A stretch of DNA of 64,000 nt from Agromyces ramosus (lineage in GTDB: Bacteria > Actinomycetota > Actinomycetes > Actinomycetales > Microbacteriaceae). The stretch spans positions 2,604,001 through 2,668,000 of the forward strand of contig NZ_JAUSYY010000001.1 of the NCBI RefSeq assembly GCF_030817175.1, in the 5' to 3' direction. The notes beneath the pieces are model-generated. The model was not told where the DNA came from. It saw nothing but the letters and a program-made list of their open reading frames with translations, and did not search any database. Positions 33,160-42,799 of this stretch are shown in pieces (within the stretch, counting starts at the first letter, position 1; every line of letters starts with the position of its first letter). The translations under genes were made by a program, and so were the position numbers.

Positions 33160-36100
33160 GTGACCACACGCACCCGCTCCGCCATCGTGACGAGAGGGCG
33201 TCGCTCGACTGCGACCCTCGCCGCCACGCTCCTGTTCCTCACGCTCGGCACCGCTTTTTCACCCGCGGCGACAGCTGACGACACTCCCACTCCCAACACG
33301 CCTGCGCCGACGGCCGCGTCCGCGTCGAAGGACGAGGCCGCGTTCGAGGATGGGCGCTATATCGTCACCCTCCGCGACGAGGCCGTCGCCACGTACGGCG
33401 GCGGCACGGGCTCGTTCTCGGCGACACGCGCGCCCGAGGGGGAGGAGCTCGCAGCTCGCTCGAAGCGAGCGGTCGCCTATGCCGACCACCTGGGTGACGA
33501 GCAGGCAGCGGTGGCCGAATCCGTCGGTGCCGACATCATCAGCTCCTACACGCTCGCGACCAACGGGTTCAGCAGCACACTGACCGCCGACCAGGCGGCT
33601 GCGCTCGCGGCAGACTCGCGGGTCCTCGCCGTCGTCACGGACGAGCTCCTGCACCTGCACGCGGCGGTGCCCTCGACCGAGTTCCTCGGTCTGAGTGGCG
33701 ATGGCGGCGTGTGGAACGCGACGGGCGGCGTCGACTCGGCCGGCGAGGGCGTCGTGGTCGGCATCATCGACTCGGGCGTCGCACCCGAGAACCCGTCGTT
33801 CGCGGGCGAGCCGCTCGGCGATGCACCCGGGGGCGAACCGTATCGCGACGGCGAGTCGATCGTCTTCGACAAGGCGGATGGCGCCCGGTTCCGCGGCGCC
33901 TGCGTCACCGGCCAGCAGTTCACCGCCGACGACTGCTCGACGAAGCTCATCGGCGCACGCTACTTCCTCGACAACTTCCAGGAGGAGTCGATCGGCGCCG
34001 ACCGCGCCGAGTACGTCTCGCCCCGCGACGGCAACGGCCACGGCTCGCACACTGCGAGCACCGCGGCCGGCAACCACGGTGTGTCGGCGAGCGTCGCCGG
34101 GCGCGAACTCGGCGAGATCTCAGGCGTCGCGCCCGCCGCGAAGATCGCGGTGTACAAGGCCTGCTGGTCGGGTCCGACACCGCAGGACGACGGATGCGCC
34201 ACCGGCGACCTCCTCGCAGCGATCGACGCCGCGGTGCTCGACGGCGTCGACGTGATCAACTACTCGATCGGCGCGGGCGCCGCGTTCACGACCGTCTCCC
34301 TCACCGACCAGGCGTTCCTGCGCGCCGCGGCCGCGGGCATCTTCGTGGCCGCCTCCGCCGGCAACGACGGACCAGATGCCTCCACCGCCGACAACGCGGC
34401 CCCATGGATCACGACGGTCGCGGCATCCACGATCCCGAGCTACGAGGCGAGCGTTCGCCTCGGTGACGGCCGCACCTTCCTCGGCGGGTCGATCACAGTG
34501 CCGGCCGGCGGGTCGCTCGAGGGGCCGCTCCTCGCGGCGTCCGCGATCGGTGTCGCGGGCGCCGAGGAGCCGCGGCTCTGCGGGCCGGGCACGCTCGACC
34601 CCGCCCGGGCGGCCGGCACCATCGTGCTCTGCGAGCGAGGCGTGGTCGATCGCGTGGCGAAGTCGGCGGAGGTCGCGCGCGTCGGCGGCATCGGCATGGT
34701 GCTCGTCAACCCCGGACCCAACTCGATCGACCTCGACGACCACACGGTTCCCACGGTGCACCTCGACGGCGCCGCGTACGAGGCAGTCGGCGGCTACGCC
34801 GCGACGGCCGGCGCGAGCGTGACGCTCGAAGACGGCAACACGACCGGCGGGGCATCCGCTCCGACGCCGCAGGTGGCGGGCTTCTCGTCGCGCGGACCGA
34901 TCCTCGCCGACGGCGGCGACGTGCTGAAGCCCGACGTGGCCGCGCCCGGCGTCGCGATCCTCGCGGATGCGGCGAACGCCGAGGGTGATGACCCGCGCTT
35001 CCAACTCCTGTCGGGCACCTCGATGGCCTCGCCGCACGTTGCCGGGCTCGCAGCGCTGTACCTTGGCGAACGCCCGAACGCATCGCCGTCGGAGGTCAAG
35101 TCGGCGCTCATGACGACCGCGTACGACACCGTCGACGGCGCCGGCGAGCCGGTCGACGACCCCTTCCTCCAGGGCGCAGGCCACGTCGACCCGACGCGGT
35201 ACTTCGAGCCCGGATTCCTCTACCTCAACGACCTCGACGACTGGTACGGCTACGTCCAGGGCCTCGGCTTCGTGGATGTGGGCGTGGAACCCGTCGATCC
35301 CTCGAACCTCAACCTCGCGTCCATCTCGGTGGGTGCCCTCGCCGGCGTCGAGACGATCACCCGCACCGTCACGGCGACCGCGCCCGGTCACTACGAGGTG
35401 CAGCCGGTCGACTTGCCGGGGGTCGAGGTGAGTGTCGCGCCAGCGATGCTCGACTTCGCAGCCGCGGGCGATGAGCTGGCGTACACGGTGACCTTCCGGC
35501 GAACGGATGCCCCGCTCGACGCGTTCACCACCGGCACGCTCCGCTGGGCCGGGGCCGACGGCACCGTCACGACGCCGCTCGCGGTGCGGCCGGTCGTGCT
35601 CAGCGTTCCGTCTGATGCCGCCGGATCGGGTGTCGACGGCTCGCTCGAGATCCCGGTCTCTGCGGGCGACACGCTCGATGTTCCGATCGCGGTCGACGGC
35701 CTCGTCGAATGTCACGTCCTGCGGGGTCGCGGAACGGAAGGCGGCGCGCGCGACCGCCATGTGATCGAGGTCCCCGACGGCACGACGTACGCGCGCTTCG
35801 ACCTCGACGCGGCCGATGACACCGCCGACCTCGACCTGCGCCTCTACCAGCTCGACCCGTACGGCAGCAGCTGGCTCAGCCGCGAGGCGACGACGCCGAA
35901 CGCCGACGAGCAGATCGTCATGCCGCTGCCCTCGAGCGGTCGCTACGTCGTGGAGGTCGACTTCTTCGCGGGCGCCGGCGACCTCGACTACGAGCTGATC
36001 GGGTTCTTCCTCGGTGGTGAAGCGAATGTCGGCGACTTCAGTGCCGATCCGGCCGTGCTGCCGATGAGACTCGGCGAAGCGGCATCCGTCGCCGTGTCAT

Positions 36101-37656
36101 GGTCGGGTCTCGCGCCCGGTTCCCGGTACCTCGGCCGGGTGCACTTCGGCGACACCACGCGCGTCACGAACGTCGTCGTCTCGACGCCCGGCCAGCCGGC
36201 CGGGGGTGACGAGGAGCTCGCGGTGACGGTCGCCCCCCAGTGGGTGCGACCGGGCAAGTCGTTCAGCATCGAAGCGGTCGGGCTCGCTCCCGCAGGCGAT
36301 TACACGATCTCCCTCGACGGCGAGTCGTTCGCGGCCGGCCGTGCCGCGAACGACGGCGAGGTCTCGCGCTACCTGAGCGTGCCGGCGGATGCCGCGGAGG
36401 GTACGCACCTCGTGCGGATCGAGGCCGACGGCGGTCATGCAGAGGCCGAGTTGCACGTCGCGAACCTCATCATCTACGACCTCTGGGAGTTCGTCGACTA
36501 CGGCGCCGACGGCAGCGCGACCGCGGGGGCCGAGATCACGTTCGGCGGCATCGGCCCGGTTCGTGTTGTGATCGAGAGCGCGGGCGGGGCGATCGCACTC
36601 GACGAGACCCTCGAGCTGTCGGTCGACCCGATGTTCGAGGCCGACAGTCGGAGGTCGTCGGCCGCGCCGGTCGTGCCCGGCGACTACACGGCGCGAGTCT
36701 GGGCGATCGCAGGCGACGGCTCGCAGACCCAGCAGGGCGAGTACGCCTTCACCGTCGCCGAGACCGAACCGGACGCGGTGACGATGACGCAGAACCCCGA
36801 CAACGAGAACGCGATGGACCTCATCTACGAGAACACCACCGGCGACGTCAGCCAGGCGACGATGCGCTACAAGATGTGCTCGGGGCCGCTCGTCTTCGCG
36901 ACCGTCTGGATCGACCAACCGGTCATCACCGGCACGTTCGACATGACAGCGATGACGGGCGTCGAGTTCCTGCTCGACGGCGAAGCGCTCGGCGCCTACG
37001 CGAACCACGGGTCGGAGCGCTGCGTGAGCGAGCCGAAGATTTCGAACGACTTCTGGGCGACCATGTCGGCGACGGATGCCTCGTCGACGCTGGGCGCGGA
37101 GGGCGCCACGGCAGCGGAGAACGCGGAGGCCGATGCGACCGCCGCGGCGACGCCGATCACCCTTACCGCGAGCAACCGGTACCCCGCCTACAGCCGGGGA
37201 TTCGACTTCTCGGTCGGTCACGGGTGGGACATCTACCAGGGCAGGTTCCACCGGGAGGAGGTGCCGCACGACCAGGTGCTCGAGCCCGGCCCGGTCGAGT
37301 CGCGAACCATCCAGGTCGAGGAGGATGCCGCATTCTGGGTGCGCGCCAAGTACGAGGTGCTCACGCCCGACATCCACATCTCGGCGCATCGCGTGATCTT
37401 CACGACTCCGGTCTCGCTGGCGCAATTGGCGCCGGTCGAGGATGAGGAGCCCGGTGGGCCGACGGATCCGGGCAACGGCGGGTCGGGTGGCGGAGCGCCG
37501 GGATCGCCGTCGGCGCCCGCGGCAGGCGGCGGGTCGGGCCTGGCGCACACCGGCGTGGAGCTCGGCAGCGTCGTCGCGATCGCGGCCCTCGTGGCGGTGC
37601 TCGGCGGAATGCTGGTGGTGGCCGGGACCCGGCGTCGCCGCGGAGGACGCATCTAG
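33160..37656 (+). CDS. Giant secreted S8 subtilisin-like protease with sortase anchor
   Basis: A 1498-residue cell-surface serine protease. Features in order: signal peptide (about 1-41, ending 'AATADD'), I9-type propeptide (about 65-170), and a catalytic domain with Asp204 ('GIIDSG'), His294 ('GHGSHTAS') and Ser621 ('SGTSMASPH'). A protease-associated insert precedes the Ser, and a cucumisin-like Fn3 domain follows. Long beta-rich repeats then lead to a Gly/Pro spacer, LAHTG at 1461-1465, a hydrophobic helix and an Arg-rich tail. LAxTG is the preferred signal of class E sortases in high-GC Gram-positives. The GTG start has AAGGA 7 nt upstream. Regulation by the adjacent TrmB/LuxR-type protein is likely. 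Confidence 0.9.
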   Translation: MTTRTRSAIVTRGRRSTATLAATLLFLTLGTAFSPAATADDTPTPNTPAPTAASASKDEAAFEDGRYIVTLRDEAVATYGGGTGSFSATRAPEGEELAARSKRAVAYADHLGDEQAAVAESVGADIISSYTLATNGFSSTLTADQAAALAADSRVLAVVTDELLHLHAAVPSTEFLGLSGDGGVWNATGGVDSAGEGVVVGIIDSGVAPENPSFAGEPLGDAPGGEPYRDGESIVFDKADGARFRGACVTGQQFTADDCSTKLIGARYFLDNFQEESIGADRAEYVSPRDGNGHGSHTASTAAGNHGVSASVAGRELGEISGVAPAAKIAVYKACWSGPTPQDDGCATGDLLAAIDAAVLDGVDVINYSIGAGAAFTTVSLTDQAFLRAAAAGIFVAASAGNDGPDASTADNAAPWITTVAASTIPSYEASVRLGDGRTFLGGSITVPAGGSLEGPLLAASAIGVAGAEEPRLCGPGTLDPARAAGTIVLCERGVVDRVAKSAEVARVGGIGMVLVNPGPNSIDLDDHTVPTVHLDGAAYEAVGGYAATAGASVTLEDGNTTGGASAPTPQVAGFSSRGPILADGGDVLKPDVAAPGVAILADAANAEGDDPRFQLLSGTSMASPHVAGLAALYLGERPNASPSEVKSALMTTAYDTVDGAGEPVDDPFLQGAGHVDPTRYFEPGFLYLNDLDDWYGYVQGLGFVDVGVEPVDPSNLNLASISVGALAGVETITRTVTATAPGHYEVQPVDLPGVEVSVAPAMLDFAAAGDELAYTVTFRRTDAPLDAFTTGTLRWAGADGTVTTPLAVRPVVLSVPSDAAGSGVDGSLEIPVSAGDTLDVPIAVDGLVECHVLRGRGTEGGARDRHVIEVPDGTTYARFDLDAADDTADLDLRLYQLDPYGSSWLSREATTPNADEQIVMPLPSSGRYVVEVDFFAGAGDLDYELIGFFLGGEANVGDFSADPAVLPMRLGEAASVAVSWSGLAPGSRYLGRVHFGDTTRVTNVVVSTPGQPAGGDEELAVTVAPQWVRPGKSFSIEAVGLAPAGDYTISLDGESFAAGRAANDGEVSRYLSVPADAAEGTHLVRIEADGGHAEAELHVANLIIYDLWEFVDYGADGSATAGAEITFGGIGPVRVVIESAGGAIALDETLELSVDPMFEADSRRSSAAPVVPGDYTARVWAIAGDGSQTQQGEYAFTVAETEPDAVTMTQNPDNENAMDLIYENTTGDVSQATMRYKMCSGPLVFATVWIDQPVITGTFDMTAMTGVEFLLDGEALGAYANHGSERCVSEPKISNDFWATMSATDASSTLGAEGATAAENAEADATAAATPITLTASNRYPAYSRGFDFSVGHGWDIYQGRFHREEVPHDQVLEPGPVESRTIQVEEDAAFWVRAKYEVLTPDIHISAHRVIFTTPVSLAQLAPVEDEEPGGPTDPGNGGSGGGAPGSPSAPAAGGGSGLAHTGVELGSVVAIAALVAVLGGMLVVAGTRRRRGGRI

Positions 37657-37936
37657 CCGAGCGGCACGCCGGGCGGCGGTCGGCACGACACAATCGTGCG
37701 GCCGTCGCCCTGCGCCGTCGTCTCTCGCGGTGGCATCCCCGGAGTCGCGGCGGCCCTTGTGAGCGGCGCCCTTGTGAGCGGCGCCGACCTGCGGGAGGGT
37801 GGCGAGAGCGATGAGAGGCGGCCATGGTGAGGACAGGAAGCCAACCGATCGAACGTGTGCGTGTCGCGCGGCTGGAACGCGGTGGACAGGAGCCGCCCCC
37901 TCGGACATGGCCGGCTGTCGTGGAGGCGATCGCGAG
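37657..37936. other. Intergenic region with 15-bp tandem duplication
   Basis: The longest gene-free stretch in the window. CCCTTGTGAGCGGCG occurs twice without gap (37754-37783). An in-frame upstream extension of the next gene exists but is not protein-like. I see no clear promoter or terminator. Confidence 0.4.
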
Positions 37937-38515
37937 ATGAACGGCCCGGAGCCCGCGCCGATGGTCCTGTTCTGGCGTCGCACCGACCTGCGCGGCCTGG
38001 AGCGGCTGGCGTTGACCGTGTCCGGCGACGGGATCGTCGCCGAGTCCACGGTGCTCTGCCTCGAAGACGGCGGGTTCCGGCTCGACTACCGCTGGAGGCT
38101 CACGCACGGCTGGAGGGCCCTCTCGCTCGGGGTCGAGCGCTGGGGTGCGGGAGTGCATCGCCGGCTGGTGCTCGTGCGCTCGGGCGACGGATGGCTCGTC
38201 GACGGCACACTCCGACCCGACCTCGATGGGGCGGAGGAACCCGATCTCTCGGTGACGCCCTTCTGCAACACGTTTCCGATCCGGCGCACGCCGTCGGCGG
38301 CCGGCTCGAATCTCACGCTCGACACCTGCTACGTCGACGCCGCCGAGATGACCGTGAAGCGCTCCCGGCAGCGGTACGACCGCCTTGGGCCGAACCGGCT
38401 GCGGTACGTCGACCTCGGCGTCGCGGCCGGGTTCGAGGCAGATCTCGAGGTCGACGATGAGGGGCTCGTGCTGCGGTACGAGCACCTGTTCGAGCGCGTG
38501 GAGCCCGCCCCGTAA
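37937..38515 (+). CDS. Putative glycolipid-binding domain protein (DUF1089)
   Basis: A 192-residue protein matching the glycolipid-binding/DUF1089 family: 'VLFWRRTDLRGLERLAL' at the start, 'GFRLDYRWRLTHGWR' and 'DLSVTPFCNTFPIRR' in the middle, and 'RYDRLGPNRLRYVDL' near the end are its conserved blocks. It has a beta-barrel-like fold by family knowledge, with the role inferred only from structure. The start is the ATG giving MNGPEPAPM; the longer open frame upstream lacks family similarity. Confidence 0.8.
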   Translation: MNGPEPAPMVLFWRRTDLRGLERLALTVSGDGIVAESTVLCLEDGGFRLDYRWRLTHGWRALSLGVERWGAGVHRRLVLVRSGDGWLVDGTLRPDLDGAEEPDLSVTPFCNTFPIRRTPSAAGSNLTLDTCYVDAAEMTVKRSRQRYDRLGPNRLRYVDLGVAAGFEADLEVDDEGLVLRYEHLFERVEPAP

Positions 38516-38545
38516 CCTCGCTGCACGGCTGGCTACAGTCGAGCT

Positions 38546-39334
38546 ATGCACGCAGAGGCGGCGCCGATGGTCGCGATTCCCGCAGGCGCGATCAAATTGC
38601 GCGACGCCCGATCGGGTTCCTCGCGTGTGGTCGAGCTGCGCGCGTTCGAGCTCGGGCGCACGCCCGTCACGCGACGCGAGTACGAGGCCGTGCGCGACCG
38701 GGGCGCGGCGGGCGCAGCCGACCGAGCGGGCGAGACGGAACCGGCAGCGGATGCCCCGGCGCATCCGGTGACCTGGTTCGACGCGGTGGGGTGGTGCAAC
38801 GCGGCATCCGCTGCCGAGGGCCTGACGCCCGCATACGCGATCGACGGTCGCGACGTCGCCTGGGAGGTCGGCGCCGACGGCTACCGCCTGCCGACCGAGG
38901 CCGAGTGGGAGCGCGCGTGCCGGGCGGGGACGACCGCTCCCACCTACGGGCCCGTGCGCGAGATCGCCTGGTCGGCGCTCGACGAGGTCGACGGCCCGCA
39001 GCCGGTCGGGGGGAAGGCGGCGAACGCGTTCGGCGTGTTCGACCTGCTCGGCAACGTGTGGGAATGGTGCTGGGACTACGCCGACACCGCACGCTACGGC
39101 GACTACCGGAGCCTGCGCGGCGGCGGGTGGGCCGATCGCGAGTGGAGCGTCCGGGCGTCGGTGCGGCGGGGCAGCGCGCCCGATGCGGTGCTCGAGGACG
39201 TCGGGTTCCGGGTCGCCCGCGGACCCGTCGGCGAGCAGGGCGCGGATGCCGCGCAGGGCTGGTCGGCGGCATCCGACCGCCTGCGGGCCGACGTTCGCGG
39301 ACCGCGTCCGATCGGATGGACCCCGCTGCACTGA
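38546..39334 (+). CDS. SUMF1/FGE-fold protein without catalytic cysteines
   Basis: A 262-residue protein with the formylglycine-generating-enzyme fold: 'AHPVTWFDAVGWCNAAS', 'GYRLPTEAEWERACRAG', 'NAFGVFDLLGNVWEWCWD' and 'LRGGGWADREW' are family signatures. The Cys pair that binds copper in true FGE, normally just after RGGSW, is missing here ('ADREWSVRASVRR'), so sulfatase activation is unlikely. It may act like other non-FGE members in C-S chemistry or carbohydrate binding. TACAGT lies 6 nt before the ATG (leaderless). Confidence 0.8.
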   Translation: MHAEAAPMVAIPAGAIKLRDARSGSSRVVELRAFELGRTPVTRREYEAVRDRGAAGAADRAGETEPAADAPAHPVTWFDAVGWCNAASAAEGLTPAYAIDGRDVAWEVGADGYRLPTEAEWERACRAGTTAPTYGPVREIAWSALDEVDGPQPVGGKAANAFGVFDLLGNVWEWCWDYADTARYGDYRSLRGGGWADREWSVRASVRRGSAPDAVLEDVGFRVARGPVGEQGADAAQGWSAASDRLRADVRGPRPIGWTPLH

Positions 39335-39468
39335 GCCCGGAGCGCTCCAGCGCGACTCGGCGCACGTTGCTCGCGCCGGCGCACCGAGGACGTTGCGCCG
39401 CCGCGAGAAACCTGCGCCCGACGCGACGTACACGGAATCGCACGCCCGCTCGCCCGGTTGCACCCACC

Positions 39469-40494
39469 ATGAGAGCTATCGTCTACAGCCGCACGGGAGA
39501 CTCGTCCGTGCTCGAACTGTCGGAGCGGGAGATCGCGGAGCCGGGGCCCGGTGAGCTGCGCGTGCGGGTCGTCGTCTCGGGCGTGAACCCGACCGACTGG
39601 AAGGCGCGGCGCGGGTCGGGCACCGCGGCAACGACCGCCCTGAGCGTGCCGAACCAGGACGGCGCCGGCGTGGTCGACGCGGTGGGCGAGGGCGTCACCG
39701 GTTTCGCGGTCGGCGACCGCGTGTGGCTGGCGATCTCGGGCTGGAAGCGTCCGGCGTCGGGCACCGCGCAGGAGGTCACGATCACGCTCGCCGAACGGGC
39801 GTTCCCGCTGCCCGACGAAGTGTCGTTCGATGCCGGCGCGAACCTCGGCGTGCCGGCGGTCACGGCGTATCGCGCGCTCACGGTGTCGGAGGACGGCCCC
39901 GCTCGCCTGCACCCGGGCGCGCTCGGGGGCAGGACCGTGCTCGTCGCCGGGGGCGCGGGCGCGGTCGGGCACGCGGCGATCCAGCTCGCCCGCTGGGCAG
40001 GCGCGACGGTGATCACCACGGTGAGCGGCGACGAGAAGGCGGCGCTCGCGACGGCCGCCGGCGCCCACCACGTCGTGCGCTATCGGGACGCGGATGCCGC
40101 GCAACAGATCCGGGCGATCGCACGCGACGGCGTCGACATCGTGGTCGAGGTGGCCGCGGGCGCGAACGCCGAGCTCGACCAGGCCATCACCCATGAACGC
40201 TCGACGATCGCGAGCTACGGCAACGACGGCGACGTGCCGCTGACCATCGACTTCGGACCGGCGATTTTCAAGAACCTGCGGTACCAGTTCGTGCTGATCT
40301 ACACGATGGGCGCTGAGGCCTGGGCGGCGGCCGGTGAGGACGTCACCGCTGCGGCGCGCGACGGTGCCCTCGCGATCGGTGCCGGGGCGGGCCTGCCGTT
40401 GCATCGGTACGCGCTCGAGCAGACCGCGGCCGCCCACGATGCCGTCGAGGGTGGCGTGGTCGGCAAGGTGCTCATCGACGTCGCGCCGCAGTGA
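39469..40494 (+). CDS. NADPH:quinone reductase-like zinc-independent alcohol dehydrogenase
   Basis: A 341-residue medium-chain dehydrogenase/reductase of the QOR type. The N-terminal GroES-like domain has 'VVVSGVNPTDWKARRG' and 'NQDGAGVVDAVGEGV'. The NADPH fold is 'VLVAGGAGAVGHAAIQLAR', and there are no structural zinc cysteines. It probably reduces quinones or enones. The frame is open far upstream in the antisense-free region, but only the ATG at 39469 gives the family start MRAIVYSR. Confidence 0.9.
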   Translation: MRAIVYSRTGDSSVLELSEREIAEPGPGELRVRVVVSGVNPTDWKARRGSGTAATTALSVPNQDGAGVVDAVGEGVTGFAVGDRVWLAISGWKRPASGTAQEVTITLAERAFPLPDEVSFDAGANLGVPAVTAYRALTVSEDGPARLHPGALGGRTVLVAGGAGAVGHAAIQLARWAGATVITTVSGDEKAALATAAGAHHVVRYRDADAAQQIRAIARDGVDIVVEVAAGANAELDQAITHERSTIASYGNDGDVPLTIDFGPAIFKNLRYQFVLIYTMGAEAWAAAGEDVTAAARDGALAIGAGAGLPLHRYALEQTAAAHDAVEGGVVGKVLIDVAPQ

Positions 40495-40603
40495 CGACCT
40501 CGGGGTCGCCTGCGCCTCAACGGATGCCGCCGCCACTAGCACGGCACACCCGGCTCGGGCATCCCCCTGCCGCAAGCGCGCGGCACCGCGTACGTTGGCG
40601 AGC

Positions 40604-41605
40604 ATGACGTCTGAGACGCCCCTGCATGAATCGACCGACCACGCACGACGAGCCGCACTGATCTACAACCCCGTGAAGGTCGAGCCCGGCGAGCTGAGGC
40701 CCATCGTCGAAGCGGCCGAGCAGGAGGCCGGCTGGGGCCCGACGCTCTGGCTCGAGACGACCGAGGAGGATCCGGGTACCGGGCAGGCGGAGGAAGCGCT
40801 GAGCGCCGGCGTGGCGGTGGTGATCGCCGCGGGCGGCGATGGCACGGTGCGGGTCGTCGCCGAGGTGCTGCGGGGATCGGGAGTCCCGCTGGCGCTCCTG
40901 CCGTCGGGCACCGGCAACCTGCTCGCCCGCAATCTCGATCTCACGCTCGACGACGCCGAGCACTCGCTGCGCAGCGCCTTCGCCGGTGAGAATCGCCCGA
41001 TCGACATGGCTGTCATCGACATCCGCGATGGGGTCGGCGGCTCGCGGCGGCACGCCTATCTCGTCATGGCGGGCTTGGGGCTCGATGCCAAGATGCTCGC
41101 CAACACCGACGACGAGCTCAAGGCGAAGGCCGGGTGGCTCGCCTACGTGAAGGCGATCGGGGTCGCGCTCCGCGACAAGAACCAGTTGCGTCTGCGCTTC
41201 AAGCTCGACAACGGGGGCACCCGCAGGATGCGCGCCCACACGATCATGATCGGCAATTGCGGATCATTGCCGGCGAACATTCTGCTGCTGCCCGAGGCGG
41301 CGGTCGACGACGGCGAGTTCGACATCGTCGTGCTGCGCCCCGAGGGGTTCGTCGGGTGGCTGCAGATCACGGTCAAGATCTTCTGGGAGAACGGGGTACT
41401 CCGGCGCACCACCGCGGGCCGCAAGCTCATGGGCGCGACCAAGGAGGTGCGCGCGCTCAACTACCTGCGGGGCAGGGAGCTCATCGTCTCGCTCAGCAGG
41501 CCCGAGCAGATCCAGCTCGACGGCGACGGGTTCGGGGTGGCGCAGTCGTTCAAGACGTGGGTCGACCCGCGGTCGTTGCTCGTGCGGGTGCCCGCCGAGG
41601 AATGA
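40604..41605 (+). CDS. Diacylglycerol kinase-family lipid kinase
   Basis: A 333-residue DagK/YegS-type kinase. The nucleotide-binding segment is 'AAGGDGTVRVVAEVLRGSGVPLALLPSGTGNLLARNLDL' (GGDGT and the GTGN loop), with 'MAGLGLDAKML' and 'VDDGEFDIVVL' later. Members phosphorylate diacylglycerol, sphingosine or related lipids at the membrane, for example in PI or lipid recycling. TACGTT lies 7 nt before the ATG (leaderless). The gene ends 3 bp from a convergent gene. Confidence 0.9.
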   Translation: MTSETPLHESTDHARRAALIYNPVKVEPGELRPIVEAAEQEAGWGPTLWLETTEEDPGTGQAEEALSAGVAVVIAAGGDGTVRVVAEVLRGSGVPLALLPSGTGNLLARNLDLTLDDAEHSLRSAFAGENRPIDMAVIDIRDGVGGSRRHAYLVMAGLGLDAKMLANTDDELKAKAGWLAYVKAIGVALRDKNQLRLRFKLDNGGTRRMRAHTIMIGNCGSLPANILLLPEAAVDDGEFDIVVLRPEGFVGWLQITVKIFWENGVLRRTTAGRKLMGATKEVRALNYLRGRELIVSLSRPEQIQLDGDGFGVAQSFKTWVDPRSLLVRVPAEE

Positions 41606-41608
41606 CGG

Positions 41609-42734
41609 CTACGGCTCGGGCTCGCCCCGCACGACCTCGAGCTCGAGCCAGCGCGCGAGCTCACGGATCTCCTCGTCGACACCATGACGGATGCCGCGGT
41701 CGAACGGCTCGTCTTCGTGGATCGCGTGCACCGTGAGGACGCCGGCCTTGCGGTCGGCCTTCGCGTCGAGCTTTCCGACGAGGCGGTCGCCGTGCAGGAT
41801 CGGCAGCGCGAAGTAGCCCCACCGTCGCTTCGCCGCTGGCTTGTACATCTCGAGGGTGTACTCGAAGTCGAAGAGCTGCTGCGCACGCACGCGGTCGTAG
41901 ACGAGCCGGTCGAACGGTGAGAGCAGCGCGGTGCGGCCGGCGAACGGCGTGCTGCGAGGGAGTTCGAGCTCCCGTTCGAGCGTGGCCGGGTCGACGCGCC
42001 AGACGCCCGGCACGCCCTCGACGACTGCGGCCTCACCCGCCTGCCCCACGTCGACCGGTTCGAGCGGCATGGCCGTGCTCTTCTCGCGGGCGATGCCGAG
42101 CGCCGTGAGCCGGCGTTCGTTGCGCACCGTGTGCGCTTCGTCGGCTGGCAGCGCGGGCGGATGCCGCGGGTAGACGCGCTCGGCGAGGGTCCAGAGTCGT
42201 TCGCGACCGCGTCGGGCGGCGATCGCGATCTCACCGCGCATGGCGAGGAACTCGAGCATCTGGCCGACGTTGCGGTTGTGCGTCCAGCCGGTGGATTGCC
42301 ACGACACGATGCTCGTGTCGGGGAGGTCGCGCGAGCGCAGCGGCTCGGGCGACTCCGCGAGCAGGTTCAGGATGTCGCGGCGGAACGCGTCGTTCTGCTC
42401 GAGCCACTCGCGTGACCTCGACCACGTCGGCCAGGCCGCCATGTCGGCGCGGTAGAGCGCGAGGTCTTCGATCGGGCGGATCAGCGCGTCGTACTCGAAC
42501 AGGGGTTCGCTGCCGCTCGAGCGCGTGCACGAGATCGGCCGGCCGGTACGCCGAGCCGAGACGGCTCCAGGCCACCAGGTCGGCGTTCGGCGCGATCGCC
42601 GCGGTGGGGTCGACCTGCAGCAGGGTGAGGTGCCGCACCATGTCGACGAGCTCGACGGGCCGGTTGGCGTCGAGCAATTGAGCGCGGATCGCGATGCGCC
42701 GCGCGGTGGCGCGATCGAGCCGGTGAGGTTCCAC
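41609..42734 (-). pseudogene. Winged-helix DNA-binding domain protein (HTH_42 type), frameshifted by one base
   Basis: After repair this is a 374-residue protein of the winged-helix 'crosslink repair glycosylase YcaQ-like' family. Signatures are 'HLTLLQVDPTAAIAPNADLVAWSRLG', 'DMAAWPTWSRSREWLEQND', 'STGWTHNRNVGQMLEFLAMRGEI' and 'LSPFDRLVYDRVRAQQLFDFEY'. YcaQ-type enzymes unhook DNA interstrand crosslinks. The break is one extra base in the GGGG run at 42502-42505, right after 'VHALERQRT'; removing it restores 'LFEYDALIRPIEDLALYRAD'. The remainder is intact, so sequencing error is likely. The GTG start lies 7 nt after TAGCGT (leaderless). Confidence 0.8.
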
Positions 42735-42799
42735 GCGCGTCACGCTACCCGGTGCCGCCGACACGTCGCCGCAGGGCGGAGGGGAGAGCGGGTGAGGAG

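Noticed and set aside
36097-38049. A 650-codon minus-strand frame opposite the subtilase, and similar long antisense frames elsewhere (for example 11736-13409, 34120-35760)
   Set aside because: These are mirror frames of genes with clear motifs on the plus strand and show no recognisable domains.
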